8,541 nucleotides of DNA from Patescibacteria group bacterium (lineage in GTDB: Bacteria > Patescibacteriota > Minisyncoccia > Moranbacterales > UBA1568): contig JAUPUC010000036.1 in assembly GCA_030917745.1 (NCBI GenBank), forward strand, positions 1 through 8,541, read 5' to 3'. Positions 6,127 through 8,541 of the stretch are shown here, one piece after another. The notes below the pieces were generated by a model. It made no database searches, was not told the DNA's origin, and worked only from the letters and a program-made list of their open reading frames with translations. Each line of letters opens with the position of its first letter. The first letter of the stretch is position 1. A program made the translations under genes and the position numbers.

Positions 6127-7131
6127 ATGCTCACCACCGCACAATCCCTCCCTGAAGAAGAAATTTTTGACAACACCCTCCGACCACAGACCTTTGCGGA
6201 CTACGTTGGTCAAGAAAAAATCAAACGCAATCTCCATATCTTCATTGAGGCTGCCAAACATCGCGGCGAAAATATCGAACACGTACTCCTCTATGGCTCA
6301 GCCGGTCTTGGAAAAACGACCCTCTCACATATCATCGCCAAAGAAATGGGTGTGAATATTCGTATTACTTCCGGTCCCGCTATTGAGAAAGTCGGCGATC
6401 TCGGCTCCATCCTCACCAACCTCGAACCCGGAGATGTTCTTTTTATTGATGAGATCCATCGTCTCAACAAGTCTATCGAAGAAGTCCTCTACCCAGCCAT
6501 GGAAGACTACAAACTCGATATCATCATCGGCAAAGGCCCTTCCGCTCGCACCATTCAGCTCGACCTCCCCAAATTCACTCTCATCGGTGCCACTACCAAG
6601 CTCGGCTCGCTCTCTAATCCACTTCGCAATCGTTTCGGATCCACTCATCGACTCGAGTTTTACACCCCGGCTGAAATCAAACGCATCGTCCTTCGTTCTG
6701 CGCGTATTCTCGGAGTCGAGCTCGATGATGCTGGTGCTGATATCATCGCTCATTCCAGTCGCCAGACCCCGCGTGTCGCTAACCGCATCTTGAAGCGCGT
6801 CCGCGACTATGCGCAAGTCCATCGAGAAAATAAAATCGATATCCACTCGGCCCGCGAAGCGCTCGCGCTCTTTGAAATTGATCCACTCGGCCTCGAACCG
6901 ACTGATCGCCATATGCTCCGTGCCATTATTGAAAAATTCCGTGGCGGACCAGCTGGTATTCGCGCCGTCGCCTCGGTCATTGGTGAAGAAGAACAAACCA
7001 TTGAAGACGTGTATGAACCCTATCTCATACAACTTGGTTTCATCGCTCGCACTCCCCGCGGTCGAGTCGTTACTCCTGATGGGTACAAGCATCTTGGTCT
7101 TATCCCTCCCGACAGCGCCTATCTTTTCTAA
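6127..7131 (+). CDS. ruvB: RuvB, Holliday junction branch migration ATPase
   Basis: RuvB is the AAA+ motor that, with RuvA, moves Holliday junctions during recombinational repair. From the ATG at 6127 the protein has 334 residues, the usual length. An in-frame TTG at 5998 would add 43 residues with no RuvB similarity, so I reject it. Motifs: [12 protein letters not shown] (18-29), Walker [10 protein letters not shown] (57-65), Walker B with DEIHRL (108-113), sensor 1 GATTK, then the PLRNRFG segment holding the arginine finger. The C-terminal winged helix includes [11 protein letters not shown] and [17 protein letters not shown]. The P-loop differs from the common GPPGLGKTT at two positions (S58, A59) but keeps the Lys and Thr. 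There is no Shine-Dalgarno; a CTCCCCCT run precedes the ATG. ruvA and ruvC are not in the window. yebC, which often sits beside ruv genes, lies about 1 kb downstream. Confidence 0.97.
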   Translation: MLTTAQSLPEEEIFDNTLRPQTFADYVGQEKIKRNLHIFIEAAKHRGENIEHVLLYGSAGLGKTTLSHIIAKEMGVNIRITSGPAIEKVGDLGSILTNLEPGDVLFIDEIHRLNKSIEEVLYPAMEDYKLDIIIGKGPSARTIQLDLPKFTLIGATTKLGSLSNPLRNRFGSTHRLEFYTPAEIKRIVLRSARILGVELDDAGADIIAHSSRQTPRVANRILKRVRDYAQVHRENKIDIHSAREALALFEIDPLGLEPTDRHMLRAIIEKFRGGPAGIRAVASVIGEEEQTIEDVYEPYLIQLGFIARTPRGRVVTPDGYKHLGLIPPDSAYLF

Positions 7132-7165
7132 GAGAAACATTCAAAAAAAACTCTCCCTGCAACAG

Positions 7166-7197
7166 ATCAATCAAAAAATTCTTTGATTGATTTTCTC
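7166..7197 (+). terminator. Probable Rho-independent terminator after ruvB
   Basis: ATCAATCAAA (7166-7175) pairs perfectly with TTTGATTGAT (7182-7191) around a 6-base loop, followed by TTTCTC. The stem is AT-rich and the T tract is short, so it is weaker than the other terminators. A run of eight A (7143-7150) precedes it. Confidence 0.6.
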
Positions 7198-7226
7198 TAG
7201 GCAATGACACGGGAATACGATAAAAT
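7198..7226 (+). promoter_or_regulatory. Promoter of the two-gene membrane operon
   Basis: TAGGCA (7198-7203), 17 bases, then TAAAAT (7221-7226) within GATAAAATAC. The predicted start is around 7233, a leader of about 15 bases before the ATG at 7248. Confidence 0.5.
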
Positions 7227-7247
7227 ACAGATACATACAAAACTTGC

Positions 7248-7493
7248 ATGCAACTTATCGCCTGGGCTTTCTATTCAGTTCTCATCGTCACCTATGTCGC
7301 ATCGGCTGGGTTTGTTTTATTTCATATTTTTCGCTATTCACTCTGTCGGACAAACGCTCTTTTTGGAGCTTCATTCTTCTTCATCGTGTTCATACTTCTC
7401 TTCTTCATCAACATCTCTCTCTTCTCTGCATTGCCCCTCGACGAGCTCATAGGCGGCGGGAATTTAGGCTTCCCACAATCAAACGGATTTTAA
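7248..7493 (+). CDS. Small two-helix membrane protein of unknown function
   Basis: I do not recognise this 81-residue protein. It has two long hydrophobic segments, about 6-27 and 38-60, joined by a short basic loop (FRYSLCRTN), and ends in a polar Gly-rich tail (GGGNLGFPQSNG). The basic loop predicts both ends outside the cytoplasm. It sits behind its own promoter and ends 9 bases before the bPH-domain gene, in the same frame, so the two are very likely co-transcribed and may act together in the membrane. The start is chosen because it follows the promoter at a short distance and opens directly with the first helix. Overlapping frames in this stretch encode Ser/His-rich sequences and look like shadows. 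Confidence 0.6.
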   Translation: MQLIAWAFYSVLIVTYVASAGFVLFHIFRYSLCRTNALFGASFFFIVFILLFFINISLFSALPLDELIGGGNLGFPQSNGF

Positions 7494-7502
7494 TACCTCT
7501 CT

Positions 7503-8084
7503 ATGTCCTCCTTTTCTCGCTATCATTTTCAAGGCCAGCGTGAAAACGAAGAAGTGCTTCGTATTATTCATCGTCACTGGTTTAATATTTTTCTGCAGTA
7601 CACCGGTATCGGGTGCACCACCACGATCCTCATCTTCGTCTTTTCCACCCTCCCACAAGTCGCTGCGCTCTCCTCGGACACTCTCCCTCCGGTCTTTCTT
7701 TCATTCATTCTCAATACTTTTCTCCTTTTTCTTTGGCTGTATTCTTTCCTCATCTGGGTAGATTACTACTTTGACGTATGGATTATCACCAATGAACGTA
7801 TCGTCAATATTGAACAAAAAGGTTTTTTTAACCGAGAAGTCAGTGAGCTTCAATTCTCACGCATCCAAGATGTCACCTCTGTCGTTGATGGTTTCATTCC
7901 CACCATGCTCAATTTTGGCGATGTCTACGTACAAACCGCAGCTGAGGAAAAACGTTTTGCCTTCAGACAAATCCCAGATCCCTACACGATCAAAGATATG
8001 GTCATGCAACTCTCGCGATCAGCTACTCCCGAAGAAGCGCGTCGTATCAACGAAAAAGTCACTGTCGGGAAGCGCGTTGCTTAA
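7503..8084 (+). CDS. Membrane protein with bacterial PH domain (bPH2, YdbS/DUF304-like)
   Basis: The 193-residue protein begins with an amphipathic start (HFQGQRENEEVLRIIHRHW), typical of these proteins. Two membrane helices follow (about 29-50 and 64-90), then a PH-like beta domain (about 90-170). The key stretch is WIITNERIVNIEQ (93-105), followed by FFNREVSELQFSRIQDVTS and LNFGDVYVQTA, the usual bPH2 pattern of a strand with T-N-x-R, a basic hairpin and I-Q-D-V. A charged tail (PEEARRINEKVTVGKR) ends it. The biochemical role of such proteins is not settled; they are thought to bind lipids or peptides at the membrane. It forms an apparent operon with the small membrane protein just upstream. 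The ATG is preceded by CTCTCT rather than a Shine-Dalgarno. Confidence 0.85.
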   Translation: MSSFSRYHFQGQRENEEVLRIIHRHWFNIFLQYTGIGCTTTILIFVFSTLPQVAALSSDTLPPVFLSFILNTFLLFLWLYSFLIWVDYYFDVWIITNERIVNIEQKGFFNREVSELQFSRIQDVTSVVDGFIPTMLNFGDVYVQTAAEEKRFAFRQIPDPYTIKDMVMQLSRSATPEEARRINEKVTVGKRVA

Positions 8085-8150
8085 TCACCATATCTGCCCA
8101 TAATTCACAGGCTTTTTTTGGCGTGTAGAAAAACACTCCCTTGATTTTTT

Positions 8151-8181
8151 TTGTTTTTCTGTCTACGCTTTGCTCTATACT
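8151..8181 (+). promoter_or_regulatory. Possible promoter of yebC
   Basis: TATACT (8176-8181) with TTGTTT (8151-8156) at a 19-base spacing, giving a leader of only about 10 bases. The whole interval 8085-8197 is T-rich. A run of seven T (8113-8119) follows only a weak GCC/GGC pairing, so I do not call a terminator there. Confidence 0.35.
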
Positions 8182-8197
8182 TCTTTTTCTTTTTTCT

Positions 8198-8541
8198 ATG
8201 TCAGGACACTCACATTGGGCTGGAATTCGCCACAAAAAAGGCATCAATGATGCCAAACGTGGTGCCGTCTTTACCAAACACGGACGGCTCATCACCATTG
8301 CTGCCCGCGAGGGTGCCGATCCGAGTATGAATTTCAAACTTCGTCTGGCAATTGATACCGCCCGCAGCATGAATATGCCCAAAGAAAATATCGAGCGAGC
8401 CATCAAAGCCGGAAGCGGCTAACAAAAAGACGGCGCCGTCATCGACTCCGTCCTCTATGAAGCCTACGGGCCCGGCCAGGTCGCGCTCCTCATCGAAGGC
8501 CTGACGGACAACAAAAACCGCAGCGTCGGTGACGTGAAAAC
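8198..8541 (+). pseudogene. yebC: YebC/PmpR family protein interrupted by in-frame TAA (partial, runs off the edge)
   Basis: YebC/TACO1-family proteins bind ribosomes or DNA and help translation of difficult (proline-rich) stretches; some members act as regulators. The N-terminus is classic: [22 protein letters not shown], then the helix [28 protein letters not shown]. At codon 75 (8420-8422) there is a TAA. The very same frame continues with family sequence: YEAYGPGQVALLIEGLTDNKNRS up to the window edge. In relatives this position is usually Glu (GTGE), so a single GAA to TAA change explains the break. No start codon restarts the frame in the visible part. It may be a real nonsense mutation or an assembly/sequencing error. 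The ATG at 8198 is chosen over an in-frame upstream codon (8141) because MSGHSHW is the conserved family start. Confidence 0.85.

Noticed and set aside
6325..7140. 271-codon frame on the minus strand opposite ruvB
   Set aside because: It is a shadow of the strongly conserved ruvB codons; its translation has no recognisable domain and it lacks promoter and start signals.
8085..8197. Terminator at the T run 8113-8119
   Set aside because: Only a 3-bp pairing precedes the T run; not enough for an intrinsic terminator.
1..8541. Alternative genetic code with TGA as glycine (as in Gracilibacteria and SR1)
   Set aside because: tsaE, the DHH-like gene, the 1006-codon pilB, ruvB and the bPH gene contain no internal TGA, although that code would be expected to use it often for glycine. 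The yebC break is TAA, not TGA.
1..8541. CRISPR array, tRNA genes, insertion sequences or phage genes
   Set aside because: No regularly spaced repeats, cloverleaf sequences, transposase motifs or phage structural genes were seen on either strand.

Overview
The window looks like a piece of a compact bacterial genome, most likely from the Patescibacteria/CPR radiation, Parcubacteria-like. This is an inference from gene content, a PilB/GspE ATPase unlike standard ones, starts that lack Shine-Dalgarno sequences, and the style of the RuvB, TsaE and bPH proteins. I could not run any search. TAA, TAG and TGA all act as stops and no conserved gene has an internal TGA, so the standard bacterial code fits.

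Left part (1-1304): the C-terminus of an unrecognised membrane protein (ending at 193) is followed by a strong intrinsic terminator at 409-449. Next comes a small apparent transcription unit: a promoter at 465-492, a rod-shaped RNA fold at about 499-617, and a terminator ending at 638. tsaE (tRNA t6A modification ATPase) lies on the minus strand. It diverges from a promoter that drives a DHH-family protein.

Middle (1305-5647): the DHH-type phosphoesterase-like protein has lost most of its metal-binding residues, including the DHH signature, and ends at an intrinsic terminator. After it comes the most striking gene: a 1006-residue protein made of two complete, head-to-tail PilB/GspE-type secretion ATPase modules. 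Both have intact Walker A, Walker B, His box and four-cysteine motifs. The Walker A region of the two modules is identical over 44 bases, while the rest of the modules has diverged. A strong terminator closes the gene.

Right part (5648-8541): a gap of nearly 480 bases holds a nested, multi-helix fold (5664-5909). It is closed by a 17-bp stem and is a good candidate for a structured non-coding RNA of a family I do not recognise. ruvB (Holliday junction helicase motor) follows, then an apparent two-gene membrane operon: an 81-residue two-helix protein and a bPH (PH-like, YdbS/DUF304-type) membrane protein. The window ends in yebC, which is interrupted by an in-frame TAA after codon 74, although recognisable YebC sequence continues in the same frame.

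The genes do not form one pathway. They are mostly single-gene transcription units with their own promoters and terminators. The candidate new biology lies in the tandem PilB, the degenerate DHH protein next to it, and the two structured RNAs.
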